A stretch of DNA of 64,000 nucleotides from Bacillus sp. 165 (GCF_017742235.1 NZ_JAGHKQ010000001.1:718818-782817), one strand, 5' to 3'; positions 46,730 through 56,558 are shown, numbered from the stretch's first letter. A program made the numbers and translations. Notes: a model not told the origin generated them from the sequence alone.

Positions 46730-47008
46730 ATGAATCAAGCCTTTAAAGCACTTTCTGATCTGACGAGAAGAGAAATATTAGATTTGCTTCGTAAAAAGGA
46801 TTTAACTGCGGGAGAAATTGCCGAGCATTTTCACATTACAAAGCCAAGTCTCTCTCATCACTTGAATATCTTAAAAGGAGCAAACCTTGTACAAGATGAA
46901 CGGCGTGGTCAATTTATTTATTACTCACTTAACACAACTGTATTTCAAGATGTAATGAAGTGGCTTTTAGAATTTGTAGATAAAAACGAAAGAAAAGGTG
47001 ATGAATAA
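46730..47008 (+). CDS. sdpR: ArsR-family autorepressor SdpR
   Basis: This 92-residue winged-helix protein has MNQAFKALSDLTRREILDLL and the recognition segment ITKPSLSHHLNILKGANLV; no metal cysteines. In B. subtilis SdpR represses sdpRI and is sequestered at the membrane by SdpI bound to the SDP toxin. It overlaps sdpI by one base (TAATG). AAGGAGG lies 8 nt before the ATG. The promoter stretch contains repeated TTAGATA/ATATCTAA elements (46688-46717), a likely operator. No sdpABC toxin genes are nearby. Confidence 0.85.
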   Translation: MNQAFKALSDLTRREILDLLRKKDLTAGEIAEHFHITKPSLSHHLNILKGANLVQDERRGQFIYYSLNTTVFQDVMKWLLEFVDKNERKGDE

Positions 47009-47643
47009 TGAAAAGAAATATTTTCCCTTTATTTCTTTTACTTATCTCTGTTGTCATGAGTATAGTGTTTTATCCCCTGCTTCCCGATCAAGTTCCCATT
47101 CATTGGAACATTGCAGGAGAAGTGGATGGTTATGCAAGTAAATTATTTGCTTCTATTTTTTCTCCCCTTATATTAGGTGCAATGTATGTACTATTTTGGA
47201 TTTTGCCAAAGATTGACCCTCGCAAAGAAAACTACCAAAAATTTAAAGGCAGCTATTCCATTATTATATATGCTATCCTGACCTTTTTAGTCATTATACA
47301 AGGCACGATTATTACAAATGGTATGGGCGTTACCGTCCATATGGACTTCATTATTTTTATATTAATAGGGCTCCTGTTTATTGTTCTCGGCAACTATATG
47401 CAAAGAGTGAAATCAAATTACTTTGTCGGTATCCGTACTCCTTGGACATTACAAAACGAAGAAGTTTGGAAAAAAACACATCGTCTAAGTTCAAAACTGT
47501 TCGTCATAGCAGGGATGCTCTTTATTATTTCAGCTTTTTTACCGAGCGGTATAAGACCTTTCATCCTTATCGTTACTATTGTTGTGATTGTTGTTCTCCC
47601 GTATTTCTTTTCATATTGGTGGTTCCGTTCGGGTAAGTATTAA
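47008..47643 (+). CDS. sdpI: SdpI-family immunity-type membrane protein
   Basis: This 211-residue protein has six membrane helices, beginning with a DUF1648 part (LLPDQVPIHWNIAGEVDGY) and followed by the SdpI core with NYMQRVKSNYFVGIRTPWTL and EEVWKKTHRLSSKLF. In B. subtilis SdpI protects cells from the SDP killing peptide and signals to SdpR. Here only the regulator and immunity halves are present, so it may defend against foreign toxin or serve another envelope role. Confidence 0.88.
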   Translation: MKRNIFPLFLLLISVVMSIVFYPLLPDQVPIHWNIAGEVDGYASKLFASIFSPLILGAMYVLFWILPKIDPRKENYQKFKGSYSIIIYAILTFLVIIQGTIITNGMGVTVHMDFIIFILIGLLFIVLGNYMQRVKSNYFVGIRTPWTLQNEEVWKKTHRLSSKLFVIAGMLFIISAFLPSGIRPFILIVTIVVIVVLPYFFSYWWFRSGKY

Positions 47644-47644
47644 T

Positions 47645-47678
47645 AAAACCTCTTTCGGAAATATCCGAAAGAGGTTTT
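47645..47678. terminator. Bidirectional terminator between sdpI and the patatin gene
   Basis: A perfect 15-bp stem (47645-47659 with 47664-47678) with A and T flanks separates two converging genes. Confidence 0.92.
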
Positions 47679-47700
47679 ATTTTTCCCTCACTGCAAAGCT

Positions 47701-48558
47701 TCACTTTTTCTCTAAAAAATGCTGTAAATCCTCATATAGCCGCTCAGCATCCATATAGCCTTGATTATAAAGAGCGGTAAGTTTCTGCTGATTCTTTTCC
47801 AATCTTCCCACTTCAAGCTTTTCAACAGGACGAATAATAAACAAGCTTCCTTCCCGCTCTTGTTCTTCGATATATTTTAACGTCTCGTTATATAAAAAAT
47901 AACGTTTTTTCATCTTGTTAACTAATTGTGGATAAGAAGAAAATGCCCTTTCTACAAGCCATCCTGTGCTCGATTTTTTCTTTGTATAACCTTTGTTTCG
48001 AGTTAAAATAAGCACATTTTTTTCAAACCCATCACTTTGGGCTTTTCGAATCGGGATCGGATCAACAATTCCACCATCCAACAACTGCTTATTCTCATGC
48101 TTTACGATAGGAGCAATAAATGGTAACGAACTAGATGCTCGCAGTACAGTCAGCATATCTTGTTGACTCCCTGCTTTTTCGAAATACATCGGTTCACCTG
48201 TTTCGATATCAGTTGTCCCAACGACAAATCTTTCTGCACTATTATAAAATGTATCAAAATCAAACGGCACATGCTGTGTTGGAATTTCATTAAAAATAAA
48301 ATCCATATCAAACAGCTGCTTCTTACGCCAAAGGTTTTTATATGACAAATAATTTGGGTGGTTAATATAACCTATGTTAACCTGTTTATTTCTTTCTTTT
48401 TGACGAGATAAATATGAAGCGGCATTGCATGCTCCGGCAGATACCCCAATGATATAAGGAAAAAATAAATGTTTTTCCATAAAAAACTCGAGTACACCTG
48501 CCGTATACACACCACGCATGCCCCCCCCTTCTAACACCAATCCTGTTTTCTCTAGCAT
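47701..48558 (-). CDS. Patatin-like phospholipase family protein
   Basis: This 285-residue protein has the oxyanion loop LEGGGMRGVYTAGVL at its N-terminus, the nucleophile elbow GVSAGACNA and the catalytic Asp in DGGIVDPIP, the Ser-Asp dyad of patatin hydrolases. There is no signal peptide, so a cytoplasmic lipid acyl hydrolase similar to E. coli YjjU is likely. ATG at 48558 is chosen because GAGG is about 9 nt upstream. The 218 nt between it and thiD contain no gene. Confidence 0.9.
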   Translation of the reverse strand: MLEKTGLVLEGGGMRGVYTAGVLEFFMEKHLFFPYIIGVSAGACNAASYLSRQKERNKQVNIGYINHPNYLSYKNLWRKKQLFDMDFIFNEIPTQHVPFDFDTFYNSAERFVVGTTDIETGEPMYFEKAGSQQDMLTVLRASSSLPFIAPIVKHENKQLLDGGIVDPIPIRKAQSDGFEKNVLILTRNKGYTKKKSSTGWLVERAFSSYPQLVNKMKKRYFLYNETLKYIEEQEREGSLFIIRPVEKLEVGRLEKNQQKLTALYNQGYMDAERLYEDLQHFLEKK

Positions 48559-48776
48559 CTCCAATCGCCTCACATCTTTTACGGTTTCTTCTACAATTAT
48601 TAGTATAACAAGATGCAGCCTCAATCGAAAAGAGTACGCTCAAATTTAAAAGCGATTATATGCGGCGATACAGGTGTTAATATTCTTTGTTTTTTCCGTG
48701 ACAGTATGTACTATATAAATAAACATGCTTACCTTCCTTTTGTATCTGAACTTCCTTAATCTATTTTATAAAGGGA

Positions 48777-49592
48777 CTATACAGATTGCATTTTTGCTAA
48801 CTGATATGCGAAATGGTTTGTTGGCCCATGCCCGCTTCCAATATTCAATTCATGTTCGATTGCTTTTGTAATAAAACTTTTTGCTTCTTCTACGGCTTGA
48901 TAAATGGTGTAACCCTTTGCCAATTCTGCAGTAATGGCAGCTGCAAACGTACAACCGCTCCCATGCGTTTGTATAGAATTAATACGCGGACTTTTAAATT
49001 CTAAAAATGTCTCTCCGTCAAATAAAAGATCTACTACCTCTTCTCCCTGATACGTTGCATGTCCACCTTTCATAACAACATATTGTGCTCCCCAGGTATG
49101 CAGCTGTTTAGCTGCCTCCTTACTATCTTCTATAGTGACAATCTGCATCCCTGTAATCACTTCTGCTTCCGGTATATTGGGCGTAATAACCGTAGCAAGC
49201 GGCAGCAATTTTTCTTGTAACGCTGTAACAGCTTCTTTCTGCAATAAAGCTGCTCCACCTTTTGCAATCATAACAGGATCAAGCACAATATTTTTCCATT
49301 TATATTCAGATAATTGCTCAGCTACTAATGAAATAATTTCACTGCTGAACAACATGCCAAGCTTAACCGCATTCGGTTTTAAGTCATCGGCAATCGATTG
49401 AAGCTGTTCCTGTATACCTTCTACAGGAACAGGATATACCCCTTGTACGCCTAATGTATTTTGAGCGGTAATAGCTGTAATTACGGTCATGCCATACACT
49501 TTTAATTCTTGAAAGGTTTTTAAGTCTGCTTGAATCCCTGCACCGCCTCCACTGTCAGATCCGGCAATCGTCAATGCCCTATTAACTTTCAT
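48777..49592 (-). CDS. thiD: Hydroxymethylpyrimidine/phosphomethylpyrimidine kinase ThiD
   Basis: This 271-residue ribokinase-fold enzyme has AGSDSGGGAGIQADLKTF near the N-terminus and the anion-hole motif THGSGCTFAAAI. It phosphorylates hydroxymethylpyrimidine (HMP) and HMP-phosphate to HMP-PP for thiamin-phosphate synthesis. The length equals B. subtilis ThiD. ATG at 49592 is preferred with AAGG about 10 nt upstream. It is the last gene of the tenA operon. ThiE, which would join its product with the thiazole, is not in the window. Confidence 0.95.
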   Translation of the reverse strand: MKVNRALTIAGSDSGGGAGIQADLKTFQELKVYGMTVITAITAQNTLGVQGVYPVPVEGIQEQLQSIADDLKPNAVKLGMLFSSEIISLVAEQLSEYKWKNIVLDPVMIAKGGAALLQKEAVTALQEKLLPLATVITPNIPEAEVITGMQIVTIEDSKEAAKQLHTWGAQYVVMKGGHATYQGEEVVDLLFDGETFLEFKSPRINSIQTHGSGCTFAAAITAELAKGYTIYQAVEEAKSFITKAIEHELNIGSGHGPTNHFAYQLAKMQSV

Positions 49593-49606
49593 AACTTTCA
49601 CATCCT

Positions 49607-50626
49607 TTATCCAAAATAACGGTGATACAATGTTTTTGCTTCCGTTATATTTTTTGTACCGTGAACTAATACACGACCATCCTTAAATAATACGATTCTA
49701 TTCTCTCCTGTTTGAAAGGATAACAAATATGGATTGTACACCAAATCTTTCACATATCCATGCAGTACCCTTGCTTGCTCTTGCAAATTAACAACTCTCT
49801 TGTACGAAGGACGAATTTGGACTGTATCTCTGCCGCATAAGATTGCTGTTTTCGATATATTTTCTTCTTGTAAATATGGATATATTGCTTCTAATCCGCA
49901 GGATAGACAATCCGTTTTTTTAAAGCCTTGTACATTCAAAGAACTATACTCATTTTTCCATATGTCAAAAGATACAAGTTCGCGACGAAGAGCATCTCTA
50001 TTTTCAGATAAAAGCTTTAGAGCTTCACTTACTTGATAGGAAACAACCATGGACACAGCAGGAGAAAGAATTCCTGCTGTATCACAAGTAGCCCCTCCAA
50101 CAGGAATTCTTTCTACTAAACAAGAAAGACATGCTGTTTCACCAGGAAGAATTGTGTAGCATAACCCGTAGCTTCCTATACAAGCACCATAAATCCAAGG
50201 AATGCTATATTTTTGAGCTATATCATTAATAATAAATCGTGTTTCAAAGTTATCTGTAGCATCTACTATTAGATCTGTCTCATCTGCCAAGCGTTTCAAT
50301 AGTGTTATAGAAGCGTCTTCTGCATAAACGTCAATTACTATTTTCTTATTGATTAATTCTAATCTCTGTTTGGCTGCAATAGCTTTCGGCATATGTTCTA
50401 TTACATCTTGCTCTGTATACAATTGCTGACGCTGCAAATTACTCCAATCAACATAATCTCGATCAATAATAGTTAATTTGCCAATTCCTGCACGAACGAG
50501 CATTTCTGCATTCATACTTCCTAATGCGCCTGCCCCTATAATCAACACATGTTTCTTTCCTATATTCGTTTGCCCGCTTTCTCCTATAGGTGTAAACAAA
50601 ATTTGACGTGAGTATCGATTATTCAA
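49607..50626 (-). CDS. thiF: ThiS adenylyltransferase ThiF (HesA/MoeB/ThiF family)
   Basis: This 339-residue E1-like enzyme has the nucleotide motif [17 protein letters not shown], the arginine and lysine of NLQRQQLY and KAIAAKQRL, zinc-binding CLSCLV and CLSCG pairs, and DATDNFETR. It adenylates the C-terminal glycine of ThiS before sulfur transfer. The start is TTG at 50626, which overlaps the thiG end by 8 nt. The family also includes MoeB, but the operon context decides for ThiF. Confidence 0.93.
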   Translation of the reverse strand: MNNRYSRQILFTPIGESGQTNIGKKHVLIIGAGALGSMNAEMLVRAGIGKLTIIDRDYVDWSNLQRQQLYTEQDVIEHMPKAIAAKQRLELINKKIVIDVYAEDASITLLKRLADETDLIVDATDNFETRFIINDIAQKYSIPWIYGACIGSYGLCYTILPGETACLSCLVERIPVGGATCDTAGILSPAVSMVVSYQVSEALKLLSENRDALRRELVSFDIWKNEYSSLNVQGFKKTDCLSCGLEAIYPYLQEENISKTAILCGRDTVQIRPSYKRVVNLQEQARVLHGYVKDLVYNPYLLSFQTGENRIVLFKDGRVLVHGTKNITEAKTLYHRYFG

Positions 50627-51389
50627 TTACACTCATCCCTTGCAAGGGGCTGCTTGCCGTCGCATAACGCTTACGGGGTATACGCCCTGCTTCGAATCCT
50701 AAGCGACCCGCTTGAATGGATAGCTTCATAGCTTCTGCCATTTTCACAGGGTCGTTCGCTCCGGAAACTGCTGTATTTAATAGCACGCCATCTACTCCCA
50801 TTTCCATTGCTAATGTCGCATCAGATGGACTTCCAATGCCTGCATCCACAATAACAGGAACCGTTGCTTGTTCAATAATAAAGCTCAAATTTAATGGATT
50901 TACAATACCGAGTCCCGAACCGATTGGAGATGCTCCCGGCATGATGGCGTGAACACCAAGTTCCTGCAACCGTTTTGCTAGTAACACATCATCAGATGTA
51001 TAAGGCAATACAGTAAATCCTTCTTGTAGTAGCTCTTCACATGCTTTTAACGTTTCCAACGGGTCTGGAAGCAGCGTTTTCATATCACCAATAACTTCAA
51101 CCTTAACCATATCACACAGACCTGATGCTTTCGCTAGCCTAGCAATACGAACTGCTTCTTCTGCTGTACTGGCACCTGCCGTATTAGGGAGCAATGTATA
51201 GTTTTTTACATCAATCTTTTCTAATAAATTTGGTTGACTCTTCTCAAAAATATCCATACGTCGCACTGCAAATGTTAAAATCTCTGCCTCTGATACTTCT
51301 ATCGCTTTCTTTTGTATGTCAAAATCACTAAATTTTCCTGTTCCGAGTAACAACCTGGATTGAAATGAAAATGAACCTATCTTTAACAT
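50619..51389 (-). CDS. thiG: Thiazole synthase ThiG
   Basis: This 256-residue TIM-barrel enzyme begins [20 protein letters not shown] and has [36 protein letters not shown] and [10 protein letters not shown]. It condenses deoxyxylulose phosphate, dehydroglycine and ThiS thiocarboxylate to the thiazole phosphate; Lys of KVEVIG is the Schiff-base residue in the family. ATG at 51389 lies 9 nt after GGAGG inside the thiS end; a TTG at 51395 is less likely. Confidence 0.95.
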   Translation of the reverse strand: MLKIGSFSFQSRLLLGTGKFSDFDIQKKAIEVSEAEILTFAVRRMDIFEKSQPNLLEKIDVKNYTLLPNTAGASTAEEAVRIARLAKASGLCDMVKVEVIGDMKTLLPDPLETLKACEELLQEGFTVLPYTSDDVLLAKRLQELGVHAIMPGASPIGSGLGIVNPLNLSFIIEQATVPVIVDAGIGSPSDATLAMEMGVDGVLLNTAVSGANDPVKMAEAMKLSIQAGRLGFEAGRIPRKRYATASSPLQGMSVIE

Positions 51390-51391
51390 CC

Positions 51392-51595
51392 TCAACCGCC
51401 TCCTACAAATGTCACAATTTCAATTTGATCTCCTTCAAATACCGTGGTATTACTATGATCCTGTTTTTCTAAAATCATTTTGTTCTTTTCCACCACTACA
51501 ATTTTATTCTGCAGCTCTAAATGCTTCAGTAAAGTTTCTATCGTAGTAACTGTTTTTGGAACATCTATGAGTTTACCGTTAATTTGTAAATGCAC
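51392..51595 (-). CDS. thiS: Sulfur carrier protein ThiS
   Basis: This 67-residue ubiquitin-like protein starts with GTG (GGAGG 8 nt upstream) and ends in VGGG, the Gly-Gly tail that ThiF adenylates and that carries the sulfur for thiazole formation. It overlaps thiO by 17 nt and precedes thiG by 2 nt. Confidence 0.93.
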   Translation of the reverse strand: MHLQINGKLIDVPKTVTTIETLLKHLELQNKIVVVEKNKMILEKQDHSNTTVFEGDQIEIVTFVGGG

Positions 51596-52709
51596 TTATA
51601 CCGCCTCCGCTGTTAAACAAGGAATGAATTAATTTATTTTCCCTTTTTCCTTCAATAAGATCAGTCATAAACTTGCCTGATATCGGACTAAGTAAAATAC
51701 CATTCCGATAATGTCCTGTACAAGCATATAAGCCTACTATCTCATGATGCTTTCCCATATACGGCATACCATGATTAGATTGAGGCCGCAGCCCCGCCCA
51801 GACTGCTTCCCACTTTACCTCTCCAATTGCAGGCAGAATACTCTTCGCTCTTTCTAATAAGCTAACAATGTTTTGCGCTTCTACAGCTTTATCGTATACT
51901 TTTGGTATAACAGTAGCCCCAATCAAATAACGGTTCTCTCGTTTTGGCACGATATAAAACCCTTCCTGGAATACTGGGGCTGCAAGTAACGGTACATGAC
52001 TTGTTACAGATAACATTTCTCCTTTAACAGGGAATGTGCCCCATTCCTTTTGAAACAATTGTAAAAACAAAGTACTCCAGGCTCCTGCAGTGATAATAAC
52101 TTTTTCAGTGAAAATAGAACCAGCTTCTGTTCTGACTCCTTTCACTCTACCTTTTTCAATTATGATATCTTGAACAGCCGTATGTTCCACAATGTCTGCA
52201 CCGCAATGACCGGCAGAATGAAGAAATGCTTTCGATAAAGAAGGCGCAATCACATGTCCATCTTTTGGATAATAAACCGCACCTGCAAGAGAGGAAGCCA
52301 AATATGGCTCTTTTTCTTTTAACATTTCTATGTTTAAAAAATAAGCTTCTTCTCCAGTTTCTTGCTGCCATCGCATAGACTGCAGCAATTCTCCCACTTC
52401 CTCTTCGGATTGAGCAATCTTATAAATTCCTTTTTCCTCATAACCAATATCAATTCCCGTTATCTCCCTTAACTCTTCAGCCAATTCTGGAAATAGAGAA
52501 CGACTTTGGCGTGCCAATTCAAATAAAGGATCATATTCTTTCCACTCCGCTTGTACACCGAGTAATCCAGCAGCGGCTTTTGAAGCTTCTGAAGCAACTG
52601 CACTCTTTTCTACTATTAGTATTTTATAGCCTCGCTTTGAAAGATAATAAGCAACAGCTCCCCCAATCACTCCGCCGCCAATGATTATGACATCATAGTA
52701 TTTGTCCAT
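51579..52709 (-). CDS. thiO: Glycine oxidase ThiO
   Basis: This 376-residue FAD enzyme has the Rossmann motif GGGVIGGAVAYYLSKRG (about 11-27), SKAAAGLLG, and the DAAO-type substrate region GLRPQSNHGMPYMG. It oxidises glycine to the imine used by ThiG, the aerobic route that replaces the radical enzyme ThiH. It overlaps tenI by 17 nt and thiS by 17 nt, so the thiazole genes are tightly coupled. Confidence 0.95.
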   Translation of the reverse strand: MDKYYDVIIIGGGVIGGAVAYYLSKRGYKILIVEKSAVASEASKAAAGLLGVQAEWKEYDPLFELARQSRSLFPELAEELREITGIDIGYEEKGIYKIAQSEEEVGELLQSMRWQQETGEEAYFLNIEMLKEKEPYLASSLAGAVYYPKDGHVIAPSLSKAFLHSAGHCGADIVEHTAVQDIIIEKGRVKGVRTEAGSIFTEKVIITAGAWSTLFLQLFQKEWGTFPVKGEMLSVTSHVPLLAAPVFQEGFYIVPKRENRYLIGATVIPKVYDKAVEAQNIVSLLERAKSILPAIGEVKWEAVWAGLRPQSNHGMPYMGKHHEIVGLYACTGHYRNGILLSPISGKFMTDLIEGKRENKLIHSLFNSGGGISAFTN

Positions 52710-53322
52710 GCTTCCTCACCTGCTTTTGTAATACTTTTCTGTATTCCTCTGCTGTATGTAACGCGTTACACGAAGTGAAAATACCAGACATTACCGCAAT
52801 ACCTCCTACGCCTGTTTGAAGAACCTCCTCTGTATTTTCTGGAGTAATTCCTCCAACCGCAATTATTGGAATAGACAGAGAGTTTACTATCTTTTCAATT
52901 TCTTGTCCCCCTCTTGGAGGAATCCCTTGCTTTGATTTAGTTTTAAAAATATGCCCGTACATAACCGAGTCTGCACCTTTCTGTTCTGCACACACAGCTT
53001 CTGCGTATGAATGGACAGAACACCCGATATGCATATGTGGAAATTTTTCTTTTACCACCTGCACGTCTGCACTTATATAGCCCAGCTGTATCCGTGAAAC
53101 TCCTGTTAATAAAGCAATATCGAGACGATCATTTATAATCAGTTTTTCAGAAGGGACACCGTTGGTAAGTAACAAGATGATTCCTTCATATAACTCCTTT
53201 GTGCTTTTATGCTTTTCACGAATATGGATAAAGTCAACACATGTATGAATGCTTTTCGCTATTACAGCTATTTCATGAAATGATAATGTCCCATTCGATA
53301 TAACATGAAATTCTCCATTCAC
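52693..53322 (-). CDS. tenI: Thiazole tautomerase TenI
   Basis: This 209-residue ThiE-like barrel has IHIREKHKSTKEL, LIINDRLDIALLTG, HIGCSVHSYAEAV and PIIAVGGITPENTEEVL. Residues needed by true ThiE for pyrimidine-PP binding are altered and the gene sits in the tenA operon, which favours TenI, the aromatising thiazole tautomerase of B. subtilis. The start is GTG at 53322 with AGGGAT upstream. A ThiE role cannot be fully excluded without thiE elsewhere being seen. Confidence 0.85.
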   Translation of the reverse strand: MNGEFHVISNGTLSFHEIAVIAKSIHTCVDFIHIREKHKSTKELYEGIILLLTNGVPSEKLIINDRLDIALLTGVSRIQLGYISADVQVVKEKFPHMHIGCSVHSYAEAVCAEQKGADSVMYGHIFKTKSKQGIPPRGGQEIEKIVNSLSIPIIAVGGITPENTEEVLQTGVGGIAVMSGIFTSCNALHTAEEYRKVLQKQVRKHGQIL

Positions 53323-53331
53323 TTTTCATCC

Positions 53332-54330
53332 CTACTTTACAAGTGTTTCAAACAACTCATCTGCAGAAACAATCTTCTTTGTCATTCCTTTTTCTTTCAA
53401 CCACTTGCTTTGTTCTTCCCAAGATCGACTCGTCTGTGATAAAAACCGCTCGTCTTTCGTCTCCATTTTTTCTAATAAAATAGCCAAGCTTTGCTTTTCT
53501 ACTTCAGGAATCAACGGAAAATTCTCCTTTTCTTGATGTGCCAGCAATATATTTAATGCTTTTTCCGGGTTATTTTTCATATATTCATAGCCTTTTTTCG
53601 CACCTCGTAAAAAGGCTTGCAACGTTTCCTTGTCTTTTTGTATTGTTTTATCACTCGCTACAAAAACAAGCTCATAATAATTAGGGACACCGTAATCTGC
53701 TGGGCTAAAATAAGCAGGATTATATCCTTTTTCTCTTAATACTGGTATTTCATGATTAATATAAGCTCCTGTTACTGCGTCTACTTTTTTCGTAATTAAT
53801 GAGGCTACTAAATCAAATCCTACATCCACAAGCTTTACTTTATCTGGGTTTCCCCCATCTTCTTTCATCATAGTTTTTAAATATTCTTCACTCAGCAGTG
53901 TTCCGGAGTAACCTACTGTTTTTCCTGTTAAATCTTTCGGTGAATGGATTCCCGCTTCTTGTAAAGAAACAATATGATTCAACGGCGAACGTACAACTGC
54001 ACCTATAGATTTGATTGGAATACCTTCGTTAGCCCGAGCGATAATAACATCAGGCTGATAGTACAAACCTACTGTGGTCTTTCCCGCAGCCGTTAATGTC
54101 AGAGGATCGGTAGGATTAGAAGGAAACTTTATGTTGACTTTAATCCCTTCTGCTTTAAAATAGCCATTTTCTATCGCTGCATAAATGAAACTGTGAACGG
54201 CATTCGGATACCAATCGAGCATCACAGTAACTTCTTTTTGTTTTAATTGTTCCTTACTCGTTTCACTTGAACAGCCTGCAAAGACAAATAGTACGATGGT
54301 TAAAAGTAATACATATTTAATATTCTTCAT
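53332..54330 (-). CDS. thiY: Thiamin-pyrimidine precursor ABC transporter, substrate-binding lipoprotein ThiY
   Basis: This 332-residue NMT1/THI5-like lipoprotein has lipobox FAGC (Cys at about 20) followed by VTVMLDWYPNAVHSF, the pyrimidine-binding region of the family, and GLYYQPDVIIARANEG. With ThiX and ThiZ it should import formylaminopyrimidine or HMP, which is then processed by TenA and ThiD. ATG at 54330, 8 nt after GGAGG, overlaps thiX by 4 nt; an upstream TTG is less likely. Confidence 0.9.
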   Translation of the reverse strand: MKNIKYVLLLTIVLFVFAGCSSETSKEQLKQKEVTVMLDWYPNAVHSFIYAAIENGYFKAEGIKVNIKFPSNPTDPLTLTAAGKTTVGLYYQPDVIIARANEGIPIKSIGAVVRSPLNHIVSLQEAGIHSPKDLTGKTVGYSGTLLSEEYLKTMMKEDGGNPDKVKLVDVGFDLVASLITKKVDAVTGAYINHEIPVLREKGYNPAYFSPADYGVPNYYELVFVASDKTIQKDKETLQAFLRGAKKGYEYMKNNPEKALNILLAHQEKENFPLIPEVEKQSLAILLEKMETKDERFLSQTSRSWEEQSKWLKEKGMTKKIVSADELFETLVK

Positions 54331-55079
54331 AACTGCTTCCTCCAACTAATAAGTTTCCGTTCTAACAATGAAACAACCGCGACACATAAAATAGCTAATA
54401 GAGACAAAAGTACAATGGGTGCAAATACACCCGCCCCGTCTAGCTGTGTCATCATTCGTTTACTAAAATACCCGAGCCCAGCCTGTGCCCCGAGCCACTC
54501 ACCTATCGCTGCCCCAATTACACTTAGTGGTATTGCCACTTTTAAAGCCGAAAAAAAATACGGCATCGCTGCGGGAATCGCTAATTTTAAAAAGATGGTT
54601 CTTTTACTTGCCCCATATGTAAAGAGCAATTCCTCCCATTCCTTTTTTGTAGAGCGAAATCCATCGTACGTATTTACCACTATAGGGAAAAAGGTAATAA
54701 GAACGGTGACGACTACTTTGCTCCAAATAGAATATCCAAACCAAAGCACAAACAATGGTGCTAATGCTGTGATAGGGATCGTTTGAGAAGCAACAAGAAG
54801 CGGATAGCACGCTCGCTCAACGAAAGGATATATACTCATTGCTATAGCCAAACCTATTCCAAAAATAATAGAAATAACTAATCCAATAGCTATGATATGT
54901 ACTGTAGCTGGTAGATGAACAGCAACTAATACTTCGCGCAGTTCCCATATTTTAATAGCAATCACACTCGGAGAAGGGAGAATATACATTTCATTAATAC
55001 TCCGTGCTGCAACTTCCCACGCAATAAGGAGTGCCAGGCTAATCAATAGCGAAGGGATATGATATGTAACACGTTTCAT
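54327..55079 (-). CDS. thiX: Thiamin-pyrimidine precursor ABC transporter, permease ThiX
   Basis: This 250-residue protein has six membrane helices and the permease loop AIPAAMPYFFSALKVAIPLS with GAAIGEWLGAQAGLGY, the pattern of the taurine/nitrate/thiamin-precursor permeases (BPD_transp_1). It overlaps both thiZ and thiY by 4 nt. The identification as ThiX comes from its operon with tenA, thiZ and thiY. Confidence 0.9.
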   Translation of the reverse strand: MKRVTYHIPSLLISLALLIAWEVAARSINEMYILPSPSVIAIKIWELREVLVAVHLPATVHIIAIGLVISIIFGIGLAIAMSIYPFVERACYPLLVASQTIPITALAPLFVLWFGYSIWSKVVVTVLITFFPIVVNTYDGFRSTKKEWEELLFTYGASKRTIFLKLAIPAAMPYFFSALKVAIPLSVIGAAIGEWLGAQAGLGYFSKRMMTQLDGAGVFAPIVLLSLLAILCVAVVSLLERKLISWRKQL

Positions 55080-55840
55080 ATGGCTACTTTTCCTTTCAGT
55101 TGTTCTATCAATTCTCCTTTTAACAGCTGTAATTGTTTATCGTACAGCTGATTTCGAATACGTTCGTCTCCAAGTGGAACATGAATTTCTTGGATTGTTG
55201 TAATGGGCTTTTCAGTCACTACTAAAATACGATCAGATAGATAAATAGCTTCCTCCACGTCATGAGTAATAAACAAAATTGTTTTTTTCCATTTCTTCCA
55301 TTGCTCATATAGCCATTCTTGCATATTTACTTTTGTAATAGCATCAAGGGCACTGAAAGGTTCATCTAGAAGAAGAACATCGGCTCCGGTCAAAATAGCA
55401 CGCAAAAATGAAACACGCTGCTTCATTCCTCCAGACAAATCTTTTGGATATTTATGTTCATATCCCCCTAGTCCAAATGCTTGTATTAAATTCATTGCCT
55501 CTGCATATGCTTCTCTTTTTTTCCTCCCTTGACACTCTAAGGGTAATGCTGCATTCTTCAGTGCAGTACGCCATGGCAAAAGTAAATCGTGCTGTGGCAT
55601 ATATCCTACTTTATTTTCTTTTCTTCCTGCTTCTGCTCCTTGCACCATAATCTCCCCTGCTAAAGCTTTCTCTAATCCAGTAATGAGACGAAATAACGTG
55701 CTTTTTCCGCATCCGCTTGGTCCTACAATACTTACAAATTCTCCTTTTTTCATAGAGAAACTTAAATTTTGAATAATTGCTTTTTCCTCTCTAGGATAAG
55801 AGAATGTTACATTATGAAAGCATAGTATACTCTCGTTCAA
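55076..55840 (-). CDS. thiZ: Thiamin-pyrimidine precursor ABC transporter, ATP-binding protein ThiZ
   Basis: This 254-residue ABC ATPase has Walker A GPSGCGKST, Q-loop MPQHDLLLPW, signature LSGGMKQRVSF, Walker B LLLDEPFSALD and the H-loop FITHDVEEA. It energises import through ThiX. The start is TTG at 55840, 10 nt after AAGGAG; a frame beginning at 55888 would contain that ribosome site inside it. It therefore overlaps the tenA 3' end by 29 nt. Confidence 0.9.
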   Translation of the reverse strand: MNESILCFHNVTFSYPREEKAIIQNLSFSMKKGEFVSIVGPSGCGKSTLFRLITGLEKALAGEIMVQGAEAGRKENKVGYMPQHDLLLPWRTALKNAALPLECQGRKKREAYAEAMNLIQAFGLGGYEHKYPKDLSGGMKQRVSFLRAILTGADVLLLDEPFSALDAITKVNMQEWLYEQWKKWKKTILFITHDVEEAIYLSDRILVVTEKPITTIQEIHVPLGDERIRNQLYDKQLQLLKGELIEQLKGKVAI

Positions 55841-56504
55841 AATCCCACATCTCCTTACGATATGCCATATCCCAAAATAGATATTCAAAACGGCTCATAT
55901 TTAAGAAAATTTCTTCTAACCTTGCAAGTTCATTTTTCGACTTTCCCTCTGCCAGTGCGTTTAATAAATCAATCAACCATACACAAAGCTGACCATATTC
56001 CTTTGAACTATATCCCCAGATCCATTCTCCATAAAATTCATGTGTATTCGCCCCTGGCTTTTCATTTAATCGTTTTCCAATTTCCCAATAACTCCACATA
56101 CACGGAAGTAAGGAAGCAATTAATTCGGCTAATGTTCCATGTTGAGAAACAGACATCATGTAATTCGTATACGCCAAATTTATAGCAGACGGCTTTGCCC
56201 CTTCTAATTCCTCGATTGTAATACCAAGACGTTTTGCATACCGGCGATGTAAATTCATTTCTCCGTTTAAAATTGAATCTAACAGCATGGCGAATTTACT
56301 CATCACCTTCAGGTCATAGGCTTTTACTACACCGATTGCATATACTTTTGCATAATCTAAAAGATATAAATAATCTTGTACGATATAAAACCGAAACTTA
56401 TCAACCTCTAACGTACCCTTTCCAATTCCAACTACAAACGGATGGTTATGACTCCTCTCCCAAATTGGTTGTACTTTTTCAAATAATTCCTCACAAAATT
56501 TCAT
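55812..56504 (-). CDS. tenA: Aminopyrimidine aminohydrolase (thiaminase II) TenA
   Basis: This 230-residue all-helical TenA protein has FVVGIGKGTLEVDKFRFYIV (in part), DYLYLLDYAKVYA, the nucleophile cysteine in SLLPCMWSYWEIG, and the end motif NMSRFEYLFWDMAY. It hydrolyses aminopyrimidine from degraded thiamin to HMP, salvaging the pyrimidine. GGGGG lies 8 nt before ATG at 56504. It is the first gene of the operon, directly behind the second TPP riboswitch terminator. ylmB, which usually supplies its substrate, is not in the window. Confidence 0.93.
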   Translation of the reverse strand: MKFCEELFEKVQPIWERSHNHPFVVGIGKGTLEVDKFRFYIVQDYLYLLDYAKVYAIGVVKAYDLKVMSKFAMLLDSILNGEMNLHRRYAKRLGITIEELEGAKPSAINLAYTNYMMSVSQHGTLAELIASLLPCMWSYWEIGKRLNEKPGANTHEFYGEWIWGYSSKEYGQLCVWLIDLLNALAEGKSKNELARLEEIFLNMSRFEYLFWDMAYRKEMWDFEREYTMLS

Positions 56505-56530
56505 GTGGATTCCCCCTTTAAAACTATATA

Positions 56531-56558
56531 AAAAACCGCCCCCAAGTTTTGGAAGCGG
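56531..56558 (-). terminator. Terminator of the second (tenA-proximal) TPP riboswitch
   Basis: An 8-bp stem (56536-56543 with 56551-56558) followed on the minus strand by TTTTTT, 27-54 nt before the tenA start. It is the expression platform of the riboswitch at 56598-56682. Confidence 0.85.
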
